From Hypericum androsaemum (Eukaryota > Streptophyta > Magnoliopsida > Malpighiales > Hypericaceae): a stretch of DNA of 64,000 bases. This document shows, in pieces, positions 33,943 through 45,285 of this stretch. The stretch lies in the NCBI GenBank assembly GCA_963995505.1, contig OZ023182.1:4642707-4706706 (forward strand), read 5' to 3'. How positions within the stretch are numbered: the first letter of the stretch is position 1; each line of letters starts with the position of its first letter. The notes below the pieces were generated by a model. It was not told where the DNA came from. It searched no databases and worked only from the letters and a program-made list of their open reading frames with translations. The position numbers were made by a program, and so were the translations under genes.

Positions 33943-34770
33943 TAGGGGTGAGCAAAAATCAACAACCACAGTACCGGACTGAACCAAACCAAAAATTGGT
34001 CCAGAACCAAATTCAAAATGAATTAGTCCGGATCAATTTTTATTTGCTCAATAAATAATTTTTGGATTTAGTCCAGATCTTTTTGCAAAAAACTATAAAA
34101 ATTCAGACCAAACTACAATTTTCTTATTAGGTTATAAGCCCAGCAACGCCATAACCTATATAAAATAGTCACAGCCAGTATTGAACTTTTCTTATGATAT
34201 TGCAATTAAGTCTTTTTCGATATCTGCCCTAGGTTCGGGTTTGTGTGCTTTGGTGAAGGTTCACAATCCTTGTCCTATTTATCAATTTTTTAAAGCACAA
34301 ATCTCATATTTCACCTGTCTTTATCTCTAACGGTCTCTAAATGTAGCAAAAATTCATTCTCTTTCAAAGCACAGGTACAATGCATTACTTATAAAAAAAA
34401 TTACAATTCATTATTAGTATCTTGATGCTTTAGGAAAAGAGAAATTTATGGTCCTCGATTTCGGAATGGGTCAAAACTATTTTTTTGGTTTGGCTCTGAT
34501 CCTGATCCAGAGTTTAATCAGATTATTTTAGTTTTTTTAAAAAGTAAGTATTGTATTAACGCCTCTAAAATGTTATACCAAAGTGAGCCAAGAAGGCATA
34601 AAACTCTAAGCATATAGAACATAATAACAACAAGTTGGTAGTTTTCAAGGTGATTGGTTCAGATATATTTTCTCGCTCTTTTCGATTCTCAGTTCCTATT
34701 GTTCGTATCAGATCGGTCTGGTCCGGACCAATTGTAGGCCGAAGGGACCTTCCCATCCTTAATTTATTAT
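33943..34770. mobile_element. Possible hAT-like element, one end only
   Basis: It opens TAGGGGTGAGCA, identical to the terminal repeat of the nested element at 10426. Subterminal GGTCCAGAACC and GTCCGGATC motifs follow. No right terminal repeat was found, so the end coordinate is approximate. Confidence 0.4.
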
Positions 34771-35599
34771 CTCTCCTCTTTTTTTTTAAAGGAGAAAATA
34801 TACGGTCTTTTTCTTCGTATGCAACAACACAACGCATTTATTATCTTTAAAAAATACTTTAAAAAACTTGAAGTCTAGATTTTTTTAAAGCCTCATGGAG
34901 AATCTAAGAGGCAACAGAATCCGATGGAAAATAACGGTCGTTTTCGGGTGTCGAGAACTACTAGAAATAGCAATTACTTGAATTAATTTAAGAAAATATT
35001 CATTCAAATTTTACAAATATAAAAAATATTATTGACAAAATCATTCCTGAAAAAATCCACGCTAGACTCTCATTATAGAAACTAAAAAATCACGGACTTG
35101 CCACATCTATCTATTGGGATCGGGATGGCAACGATCAACCCGGCGGGAGAAGAGTCTCCAATTAGGATTTAGCACCGGTCAACAAATACACGGACTTCAT
35201 GTTTTTGTGTTTATAGTCTCACCATCATGACAATATGCACAATTGAGAATGGCGCCAACTTACCAGAATTGGAAAAACAGAGACCATAACCAAGGAAGCA
35301 GCAGCCAAGCCCTCTGTTCCCGCCTTTACATTTTCCGAAAGCAAATTCTAGTCTTCGCATTGTTAATCGAGAAATTTGAATTTATTTAAAAGAATTTTGA
35401 ATTTAATTCAAACAAATGAAAAATCTGTTACTGAAAGAATAATTTTGTTAAGGATCTTGTTAGTATTCGTCGGCTCTCACTACTAGACATTAAAAAAAAA
35501 TACCTTGGTATTGATTAAATCAAAATTACGTACCTTGGGTTACATATTAGAAATGTCGTTGTTTCGACGGTTTGTCTAAAGAAGTCCTTACCTCCAGGG
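34771..35599. other. Intergenic
   Basis: AT-rich sequence with no gene recognised. It leads to the retroposon upstream of the acyl carrier protein gene. Confidence 0.35.
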
Positions 35600-35615
35600 A
35601 AACAACGTAGCTCAC

Positions 35616-35971
35616 CGTTGATGTGTATTTGAATGATTTGCGGGATATTAGCCTTCTTCGTTGTACTCGTTTGCCTAGAAATGTGGATGACGCTGAACCT
35701 AGGGGGATTTTCCTTCCCGAGATGTATTTTCTAGTGACGGTGCAAGGTCAGGTTATGCAACACTCCAAACGCCAAGAGAAAATTTTCCTTCCGAGGTACT
35801 CTTTCTCTATCACGGATTTTTCCCACTGGATTTTCTCGTGATAGAATTTTGACGAGGCCGGCGGTCGCAACCTCACAAGAGGCCGAAAGGAGGCCTTGCA
35901 CTTAGTAAGTTGTATTTTGCCATTTCGTTTATATACTTGGGAGTTTTGCCCCTCCTCTTCCAAAAAAAAAA
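35616..35971 (+). mobile_element. Retroposed insertion (SINE- or LINE-like) in the acyl carrier protein promoter
   Basis: It is flanked by exact 16-bp direct repeats AAACAACGTAGCTCAC (35600-35615 and 35972-35987) and ends in a poly(A) run (from 35962). This is the signature of target-primed reverse transcription. The body of about 350 bp contains a TTCCCACTGGATTTTCTCG segment like the 3' internal region of some LTR retrotransposons, and a GAGGCCGAAAGGAGGCC motif. No tRNA-like promoter was seen. It may be a 5'-truncated LINE or a retroposed chimeric transcript. Confidence 0.85.
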
Positions 35972-36124
35972 AAACAACGTAGCTCACGGGAAACAAAAAG
36001 AAGACAGACATAAACATTGTAGCTGCCGCCCAGCAAAGAAGCCCCTAAAACAAAATTGCACATAACATAGAGATTATCACCCAAGTTCCTCAATACCAAC
36101 GCCAGATCATGCAATTGATCTCCC

Positions 36125-36132
36125 TATATAAA
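36125..36132 (+). promoter_or_regulatory. TATA box of the acyl carrier protein gene
   Basis: TATATAAA lies 91 bp before the start codon and about 140 bp downstream of the retroposon's target duplication. Confidence 0.7.
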
Positions 36133-36222
36133 CACCAATTGCCTCTCTATTCTTCGTACAAGAACACACTTTTGTCTCATAATACTTGACACCAGAAACC
36201 AGCCTATCAATATCATCTCATT

Positions 36223-36888
36223 ATGGCTACCTTCCTTGTAGCCCAAACTAACCCTTTGCCCGCGCTCCCCGCCACCATCACGGCCCGTGCCACGATGTTC
36301 GCCGGAAGCTTCACCGTCAAGAATGTTAGTGAATTCCTCAGACAGTGCTTTGCTTAAGTTTGGTGTTGGACCCTTGTACTAATTTCCTTTTATTTGCAGG
36401 CTGGTAAGGTGAAGTTCCAGTCGTCGAAGTCGGCTCAAATCTCTTCCACTGGGTCTAGGCGCTTCAGGACCGCAATTTCCTGTTCTGTAAGAACCATTTC
36501 GTTGGAAGCATGTTGATCTGCGAAGAGAGTTGTTCTCTGATGGTTTTCTTGTTGGCTAGGCTAATCCTGAGACCCTGCAAGTGGTGCAAAGCACCATCGC
36601 GAAGCAACTGTCCGTTGATGTAAGCACGGTGGCGCCGGAGACCAAGTTCGCCGACTTGGGTGCTGACTCCCTTGACACGGTCAGTACTTCTTCTACTTGC
36701 TGAAATTGAAACCTGTAGTTACTTGGATTCTGCATCTTAAACTGAAACTAACCCTTCAGGTGGAGATCATGATGGCACTAGAAGAACAATTTGAGGTCTC
36801 AATTGGTGAAGGAGGTGCCGAGAACATCGCCACCGTTCAAGACGCCGCTGATCTCATCGAAAAAGTGAAGGCAGCAGCAAGTGCTTAA
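36223..36888 (+). CDS. ACP: Plastid acyl carrier protein
   Basis: Carrier of growing acyl chains in plastid type II fatty-acid synthesis. Four exons, 36223-36324, 36400-36486, 36560-36679 and 36760-36888, are all phase 0 with GT-AG borders and give 145 codons. Residues 1 to about 60 form a Ser/Thr/Arg-rich transit peptide ending near RFRTAISCS. The mature domain starts [17 protein letters not shown]. The phosphopantetheine-bearing Ser is in [10 protein letters not shown] (about residue 100), and helix III reads [11 protein letters not shown]. Length and the four-exon layout are normal for plant plastid ACPs. The mitochondrial form would lack this transit peptide. The gene looks fully intact. 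Confidence 0.96.
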
Positions 36889-37468
36889 ATCCTGCGCCAA
36901 CCTTCCCTACAGCGTATTTAAAGGGGAAGGAATTTTATGGGAATCCCTCAGTTTTCTCCATTTTCCCGTCGCAGAATCTCATAAAATTGCCGAGAGGGAA
37001 ATCCTACGGTCATCTTTTCTTTTTATGCAGTGACAATTTTTGTCAAGTGCTTTTCCAGATTGTTGCATCTGTTACTCGTTAGTTTTTCTTCAAGAACAAT
37101 TTAAAATAAAAATAGTTGGAGGAGCTCTAGATAGAAAAAAGAGCAAGTCGTCCCACGTAAATCGTAATTATGTCCACTAAACTTGAGCAGAAATCAATCT
37201 CAATACGTTCGGTGCGGTGCTTATATACACTTGACCGCATAGTATATCTAGTAGAATTACAGCAGAATAGAAATGGGGTCATTAAGGTTGTTACTTGCCT
37301 GTGTTTACAACAGCGGACGGTGAATGCCGAGGTAGGATTTGCTGTAGTGATTTTCAAGTACTTGGCTAACTGCAGAATCGTGATCTACTACTACATTTCA
37401 TATCTCGAGGACTCACAGACAGCTCGAGCAATACACCCTCACCCAGGCACATTCTCGACAAAGGAACT
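36889..37468. other. Convergent 3' regions of ACP and DUF1350 genes
   Basis: Contains the two facing 3'UTRs. No additional feature is recognised. Confidence 0.5.
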
Positions 37469-40228
37469 CTAGTTCTCGAAACGTCTGAACCAGTCACTGA
37501 TGGTTCTGCCGAGGACTCTTGTATCATTCAGTGATAGGGCTTTAAGCCCCTGAGCTACGGCATCTGCAGGAGTGTAAACAGATCCTACTTGCCATTTGGG
37601 TTCCTATCAATTAAGTATGAAAAGAGAGTGGTCAACATCGTTTACAAGCAGAACTTACATAGGGATGGTACAGGAATAAACAACTATCATATGCACTTGC
37701 CAGAATCCAAGTGGTCTCACAATAAGGATGGTACAGCACCCTAACATGCACTCGCTTCCAACAATCGTCACTCAAGTCAGTCGGAATAAGTTTCATAAGC
37801 AGGAAGCATATTCATGCTTCAAATGAACCACTTTGCAAGACTTATTTTACAAAGACCTACTCGGGAATCAAGAAGAATCATACTAGCATACGAATGAAGG
37901 CAGATATCATGTGATTACCTGTATGCACGGTGTAATATGTGTGCCACTTAGTTCAACCTTTTCTATAGTTCCACCTATGGACTCAACACGAGGTCTCAAG
38001 GTCTGTTCTAGGAGATCCGTCTCATCAATGGCATCAACATTGAACTTCACCTATGTTAAAACGCAAATGCAATAAGAAGAAATGATAATGAGCTATGAAC
38101 ACCATCAGTATTATTTCACCAATGAAACCACATGATGTCATGCGTACTAGCAATGTGTGTGGAACATTGTACAAGTTTCCAAAACAATCACGGTTTTCCG
38201 AAGGTGTTGGCTTGAATTCTGATACTCCACTGGCAACCTAAAAAAGCAAAGAGATTACGCCTGAGATAGGACTTCTAACTCATTTTTGTTCTAAAGAACA
38301 ATGAGGAAATTTCTGACATAAAGAAAAAAATCAATGGCAAGCTAGTATTTTCATATCATAGACCTGATTCAGCACTGAGGGCAATTGGTCGATGAACTTG
38401 TTAAATGAGGCAAAAGCTTCTTGATCAATGTCTGTTACGATTGCTCCAGCTGTGTCAAGTATGACTTTCCATGCATCCCCTACATGTGATAACATAAGCT
38501 TTAGTTTGATCAGCACGCGCATACTTGTAACAAAGCACTTTTCAATCAGGGAGAAAAGAAATGACAAAGACATTATATCTCATAGGAAATAAGTCGTAAG
38601 TCCGAAGACACTGATTTGACCAGCAATCATATCACTATTGTCCTGTGGGCGACATCACACTATAACCTAGAGCATAAATGTGAACCTGACATAGCTGCTG
38701 GTATTCATTCTACCTGAAGCATTCATAGCCATCGAATAAATTGGTGAAACTTCCACCACTGGTTTTATCTGATTCACTAGAGGACCTACCTGCAGCACAG
38801 CAATTCATAAATGAGCACCATACCAATGTGACAAAAAATGACACATTAGTACCAATGAAAGAACAATTCTCAAAAAAGTACCAATGAAACAACTCAATTA
38901 GCAGGATCAGAAAGGGTGTAACTGTTAAAAGCCCGTGGAAGCATACTAATTCAATCAACCCATCTTCTGTAGCACAAACCACATGTCATACACACACATG
39001 TTGAAAAATATGGCATCACTAGAGCACCAGAACTCGAAAGATGAAGACCTCAACTTTCCCTCACTAATCAACGACCATCAATAGGACAATCATTCTAAAA
39101 CAACTTCCTCGGAGCTCCAGTCTTTAGTTCGTTGCCATTAGCCGACGTAGCAAAAGACAGCAATAGAATGAACACAACTAAGGAGGCGGAAACTTCACCT
39201 GCTCAAAGTAAGGTACGGCCTCGGTAGCAGGTCTGTTGTTGAACGAGACAATGGCATTAGCCTTCCAGAGGATACAACACTCTGCGTCACACTCGGTCAA
39301 TTGCTCTAACCAAACACACAACTAAAAGGAGCCACTCATTACTCTCTAACCAGCCAGATAAGAGGAACCATACCTTGGGTATCTTCTCGGAGAAATAACT
39401 CCCCACAAGGGCTTGGAGAAGCGCACCGTTACTACAAACACACCGAAAACCAACGCCAAACTCCGACTCAAACCCGGGGAGTTCCACTGAAAATAGACAA
39501 GTAATCGCAGCAAACATAAAATAGATACACACACCTATGGCCCACACAAAACAGGGGAAGGCCAGCGAGCTGCTCAGCCGTCAGATCGGCATCGGGAATC
39601 CCCGATTCCAAGACGGAATCCAGGCAGGAATGGAACCTCTGGTACACTTGCTCGGCGGCTTGGGAATGATCAAACGTGACATTGTACGGCACCGAGATCA
39701 CCAGGAACCCTTCCTTGGCCAACAGCTCCACCAAGTAACTGCCAAATTTGAAGGAGAAACAAAACAAAAGAGGATAAAGAAGAAGCTTCATAAAGCGGTT
39801 ACCGAGGAGAGAGAATAGCTTCAAACCACTAGTATCCGGACACCACGTGTGCCGACTAATCCCTACCGAGTTTTAACGAACGAGCATTCTCGATAAGCTC
39901 ACCTGTAGGTGACTTCGGGGACGGCGCCGATAAAAGCGCCGCCGAGGAACTTGACAATAGCGCGCGGGGTTTTGCCAACGGGCGAGGGTGGAACAACGAG
40001 GCAGGAGGACTCTCTCCTCGCAGCGTTGGGATTTAGGGCAAAAGCCGCCCGATCGCCGTTGCTGCTGCTCCTGCTCTGCGCGCCGGCGTATCCGTTGGAG
40101 AAGAGTTTCCGGGAGAGACGGCGTCGTCCCGACGAGGCTGTAGCAGCTAGGCGGGGGAAGGGGCGTGCGTTTCTTGGGCAGCCGTTTAGGAGAGGGAGAG
40201 TGGGAGAGGCAAGAGAAGCGGTTTCCAT
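37469..40228 (-). CDS. DUF1350 protein, probable plastid alpha/beta-hydrolase-like
   Basis: Nine exons: 40228-39903, 39738-39535, 39431-39374, 39261-39199, 38789-38714, 38479-38364, 38237-38148, 38050-37919 and 37603-37469. They sum to 1200 nt, 399 codons plus stop, with every phase consistent. Residues 1 to about 80 are Ser/Arg/Pro-rich, like a transit peptide. The DUF1350 core begins AIVKFLGGAFIGAVPEVTYS. It includes LPLFCVGHSNGALL, a G-H-S-N-G nucleophile-elbow-like motif. Later blocks are DAWKVILDTAGAIVTDIDQE, LSGTHITPCIQ and TISDWFRRFEN. The nearest remembered relative is Arabidopsis At5g47860 (annotated gut esterase, DUF1350). Enzyme activity is not established. A broken partial copy lies about 1-1.6 kb upstream of its start, on the same strand. 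Confidence 0.92.
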
Positions 40229-41289
40229 TTGGTCCCTCTTTTTTTTTTTGGTCGCTCTCTCTTCTGCGTCCTGGTGTGGTGGGTTATTTGGCTTGCTTTT
40301 GGCAGGAAGGAAGGAGGACTACCATGAGTGGAGCTGGGAATGACGGTTAACGAATCTCCACGATTCTGGTGTGAATCTAAGATCAACTTGTTCTTTTTTT
40401 TTCCTTCCGGAAACCAGATTTTTCGGCTCATAAGACAATACCCTTTTGACTAGTCCACATGTCTAGTTCAGTGGGTCTTTAGAAATGTGTCAAATTCTCC
40501 CAGTAATTAGTAAAAAGTTAAATGCAAGATCTATTGATTAAATTATAAATAATTTTCTCACTAATTAATTTAAGTGATTATTTTTTTAAAACTAAATTGC
40601 ATCCAAAGGTTGCAGATGGTGCTTACCCAGTAGTACCAAATGGATAACAACACAAACACAAAATGGGCCACATGTGAGTAACAAACTTGTATCAGAAATT
40701 ATGTAGGAGTATTTTGAGAAATGTAAAATTATATCATGCACAGTAGTACCATATTGCGAGTAGTAGTTTCATGTTACAAGTGATAAACCATGTTGCGAAT
40801 AGTAATACCATTTAGTGAGTAATAGTATATTTAGCAAGTAGTGGTGCCATGTGTTTTATATGTACGATACTTCCGATTCTATTAGAAGCAACACCCAATT
40901 CATCCTCTCTTTCTTGGTATAGAGCGTCAAACTCTTTGGACACCACCACCACGACTAATTGCTCGATAAGTGCTTCTCCCACTTTTTTTTGGTTTAGTAA
41001 GTTTCTCGCACCTGGGTACAGTACCACTGAATCTTATGTTTTAGGAATATATCCTAATTGAACAACACCAATCTATTCCCAAGTAATTGAACAACATCAT
41101 TATCGTGTCGGGACACCACCTGGACGATTGCCTAGTAGGAGCATCTCTCAGTTATGTACCAGTGAATCCTTTGTTTAACGAATGTATCCTCTACATCACA
41201 ATGGGTATCCTATATTATGTAGTGACTTTGAATAGCTTGGTATATCTTTAGATTTAAGAATCAGCTACTCTTATCAAGGCACATCCTTG
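40229..41289. other. Upstream of DUF1350 gene, with weak minisatellite
   Basis: The first 150 bp are likely promoter. Around 40735-40860 there are several degenerate 24-bp units of the type GTAGTACCATATTGCGAGTA. No gene is seen. Confidence 0.45.
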
Positions 41290-41855
41290 AAAGGGTCTTA
41301 AAAAGCTATGAAGTCTGCAGGAGTGAGTATACAGATACAGATCCTACTTGCCATTTGGGTTCCAAATCACATCAACAAGAAAAATAAGTTAATGGCTCTC
41401 ATTATATGCATTTTTCGGATTCCAAGTGGTCACCCACACACTTTTAGTTGGCTATGTGTGACACTCTAACATGCACCCGTTTTCAATATTAGAAGTCACT
41501 CGAGTCAAAATTTCTGCAAACACACCAAGGCCAAGCATACTTTATTGGATAGACTAGAAATTTTGAGTGATGATGCTTTAACCTAATGCAATAAGCAGGA
41601 ATTATATGCATGCTTCAAATGCACAACTTAGCCAAACTTAATTTGCAATGACCTATTCAGGAGTCGTGAAGGGTGATACTACCTCACCGACGAAGGCATA
41701 GATCATATAATTACATGTATGCACGGTGTAATATGTTTGCTACTTTAGGTTCAACCTACGGTTCTATGGACTCAACATGAGGTCTCAAAGTTTCTTCCAG
41801 GAGATCAGCTCATCAATTACATCAATTTTGAATTTCAACTTTGATAAAGGAGGCA
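41290..41855 (-). pseudogene. 3' fragment of a duplicated DUF1350 gene (exons 8-9 with intron)
   Basis: The sequence matches 37540-38070 of the intact gene through exon 9 start, intron 8 and exon 8, in the same orientation. Examples are ATCCTACTTGCCATTTGGGT and GCACGGTGTAATATGT. Exon 8 carries small deletions and stop codons. The expected GGTGGAACTATAGAAAAGG stretch is largely gone. Because the intron is kept, the copy arose by DNA duplication, not retroposition. Exons 1-7 are absent. Confidence 0.85.
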
Positions 41856-42689
41856 TATAAATGTTTCTGTCAATTTATGAAGGAGGTGTTATTCAACTTT
41901 TATTTCGGATTATGGTTCAAGTTCTTCGTCCTTTATCGTTTAGAGATAAATCTGATATCAAAAGGATGGTGAATTTGCAAAAAAAAAATTGACAAGTTGA
42001 AGAGTGAAAAGTATACTAAAGAGAAGTTGAAAGCCACATCTCAATTATGGTTGGCATTTGGTGATGGAATTGATTTGGCAGCAGGGCAGCTGCTATTGAA
42101 AATCTGTGCAGTGCTGATATTTGTTGCAAGTGATTACTGGAGGAACTTTAACCTATTGAGCTGGAAAGATGAGCCACCTAATGTGCAGCTGACGATCCAA
42201 GAACGCCAAGAACTCCATGTTCGTTGCTACGTGATAGCAGCATGTCTGCAGCAACTCCCTTTGAAGATCCTTGCTGGTTCATTTGATGCATTTCCAACAG
42301 CTGCAAGATGGAAATCGATGACACCGCCAAGCCGAATTAGTGCACACATACGGACCTCCAGCTCGAGGACAAGCTGTCTCGTGAGGGCGGGAGTGATGTT
42401 ATGTGTTAGAATTCTTTCGGGACTTTGTTAGTTAGTCGTATTTCTTATTCTGTTATTTTCATTTAGTATTTCTTATTCAGTTTTTTCATTAAGTTGTTTG
42501 GGTCAATTAGAGGTCCACCTCTAATAGGTTAAGGTTTGTCTCGTACTTACTATTCAGTTTGTTAGCTAATGGCTATATAATGCCTTGGCCTCCTAGGGTT
42601 TAATGATCGGAAAAAGAATTACAAAGTAGTCTCTTTTCCCTACCTTCTTCTTCTTCTCCTTCTCTTCTTCTCATGTTCTAATTATATCA
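41856..42689 (+). mobile_element. Ty3/gypsy-like LTR-retrotransposon 3' end
   Basis: A degenerate frame (41997-42431) is followed by GCTCGAGGACAAGCTG and a purine tract GAGGGCGGGAG (42382-42393). These resemble the polypurine tract ending chromovirus-type gypsy elements. An LTR-like segment of about 296 bp follows (42394-42689), starting TGATGTTATG and ending ATATCA, with a CTATATAATG box. No second LTR or primer-binding site was found, so the element is truncated. The frame itself (WRNFNLLSWKDEPPN) was not recognised. Confidence 0.5.
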
Positions 42690-43490
42690 AGACCAGTGGG
42701 GTTACTTCATTATGCCTTTTGCATAATAGGCGTGCCACACCTTTTCAACACCATTATGCCTTGTGCATAGTAGGAGTGTCTTCTCTCCTATCATCATTGA
42801 CTTTCATCAATTTTCTTCTAAATTCATTGTCACTCATGAATACTATGTCACTGTCTAGCACCACCTTCTTTTGACATCATTATTTCTCTTGCTCTACCAT
42901 ACCAACTCCCTCTAACAATACTAAGCCTTTATTCACCACTTATGCATTCTATAGGTCTTGCATGCTTCAACACCATTTTACCTTATGCATGGTAGGAGTG
43001 TAGCATCCTTTTCAACACCATTATGCCTTGTGCATAATAGGAGTGTTTCCGCATAACATCACGGAATGCCATCAATTTTTTTCTAAGTATTGTCACTCAC
43101 ACATACTATGTCACTGCCTAGCACCACCTTCTTTTGACATTCTCTTTTGAAATCATTATTCCTCTGTCATAGGGACCATACCAACTCCTTACAATAGTAA
43201 GCATTTAGCAGCCCACTTTTTTATGACATTGTTCATCACTCATGCATACTAGGTATCGCATGCTTCAACACCACAATACCTTACGCATAGCAGTGTCACC
43301 TCCTTTACGACACCATTATGCCTTCTGGCTTTTCCATAGTATGAGTGCCGCACCTTTTCGACACCACTATGCCTTATGCATAGTAGGAGTGTCTCTGCAC
43401 CTATCATTACGAACCGTCATCAATTTCCTTTAAAGCCATTGCCACACATACATACTATGTCACTGCCTAACATTAGGAAGCAGAAGACAA
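42690..43490 (+). repeat. Three degenerate tandem units of about 270-360 bp
   Basis: The block ACACCATTATGCCTTGTGCA, then TAGGAGTG, then CATCAATTTT, then TACTATGTCACTGCCTAGCA recurs near 42750, 43015 and 43365. Copies are diverged and carry indels. No coding function is supported. Confidence 0.7.
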
Positions 43491-45285
43491 ATGGCAATGT
43501 GTAAGGCCATAGAACATGTAAGTACCTAAATTAGCATGTTCAACATATACTTACAAGATCTTGAGGAAGCTCTTGTCAAACTGAAGCCAAATGTCTTTGG
43601 TAACTTGATGGTAGACAAAAGATTAGTCAGTAAGATCCATGACAAACATCAATAGCAACAACAACAAAAAATTTGGAGCGGTATATTAAAAGAAAGGAAT
43701 AACCTTGTTAGCGAGGCAAGAAACAAGTATATAAGCGTCAATAAGGAATATCAAACTTTATGCACCAGAAGATTAAGAAAGAAAAAATAATTAAATTAAA
43801 ATAGAAAGCCAATTGACAGAACAACACAACCAAAATCAACCATTCTAATGATCATGTCCACTTCTCAAATTTGAACCCTAGAGATATCGAGCATTGCAAA
43901 GATGGAATCTTGTTTTTACCCAACACAACATCATCTAATAACCAACATCTACCATCGCGATTCAAGAGGGAAATCAAATCAGTACCCTTTCTATGCCCCT
44001 AATTAAAAAAAATAAAAAAAAGTGGAAAATCAACGATTTAATATGGTAAACTGTTATTTCATTATTTTCTTACCCGAACTAAAAACGAAGGCTGACAAAA
44101 TTCTAACACAGAAAAACAAAGAGAGGAGAGAAATCGGGTGGCAACCTCACCTTTGCCTACCTCCTCCAGCAATCCTCCAACCTCAGGGCCATCCCCGGCT
44201 TCAACTTCCCTCGGGGCGGGATGAAGGCACTGAAGGAGACGAGGGGGGCCCTCGCATATCAAGGAAGCGAAGGACGAACGGGGATGGGATTAGACACGGC
44301 TTGGCTGCCGGGCCGAGATGGCGAGACAACGTCGTAACTAGGTTAGGATTTTGGGCGAGAGAGAAATTGGGGAATCGAAAGTTAGCGACTAGCCGTTAAG
44401 GAGGGAAATTGGGCCAATCAGTTTCCCTTCCTCTCTCCCTCCAAGATATATATATATATATATATATATAGAGGATGGTTTTTCTGACGCGACCTTGGAG
44501 TTTTTTTTATATTTCCCTTAATAGGGGAGTGGCAAAATAATTTCCTAAATAGCTTGTAAGTTGTACTTGTTAAAAGGGAGTCAAATCTCCTAAATGGCTA
44601 ATGTTTGACCCTACCTCAAAACAGAAAATAACTCAAGTTTGTATTTGGCCCATTAAAATAGATCAATTGATTAATTTATATTCAATTTAGGTAAAAATTT
44701 TCCATTTTTACCCCTCTTAATTTCCCGAACATAGTCTTAATGGTCCATTTAGAACACATTTACATTCTCCTTTTTACTATTTCTTTCTTACTATGACATA
44801 CCCCCATTGATATGCTCATCCACTTCTCATTAAAAACTCGAGATAAAATCATTTTTTAGTAATAGATTAAAAGATCCCATTACATCTCAAACAAAGAAGT
44901 TCATTCGAAAGTTAAAAAAAAAGGTTTCTCGTATAATCTGATGACAATCGTTTCCCCGTATGTAGTAATTTTTTTACTAAATTAATAGTGTTATGATCGT
45001 AAATTTTATAATATAGAAAATTATAAATTAATTAATAGATCGATAAATTAATATGCATTTAGCGAAAAATCCATCAACAAAATATGTTGCAGAAGATTTA
45101 GGCCAATATGGATGACGAAGAATCGGTGAACTTTTTCTTCAAACATAAAATACTGCAGAAGCCTTTGTACCATGTACTTCGGGTTCCAGAGAAATAAGAA
45201 TGTGGAGAGCTTATTCTCTAATGTTCGTGATGAAAAATATACAGCAAATAATAGTTGGAGACCAATCTACCAACTAACAGCCAGT
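43491..45285. other. Intergenic with possible gene fragments
   Basis: The plus strand at about 43551-43655 reads DLEEALVKLKPNVFGNLMVD and then KRLVSKIHDKHQ-stop. At about 44139-44240 it reads LTFAYLLQQSSNLRAIPGFN and then FPRGGMKALKE. Both look protein-like but short and isolated, and no gene was assembled. An AT microsatellite (44446-44470) follows. The last stretch is the AIP2 3'UTR. Confidence 0.35.
44446..44470. repeat. AT microsatellite
   Basis: About twelve uninterrupted AT dinucleotides. Confidence 0.9.
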
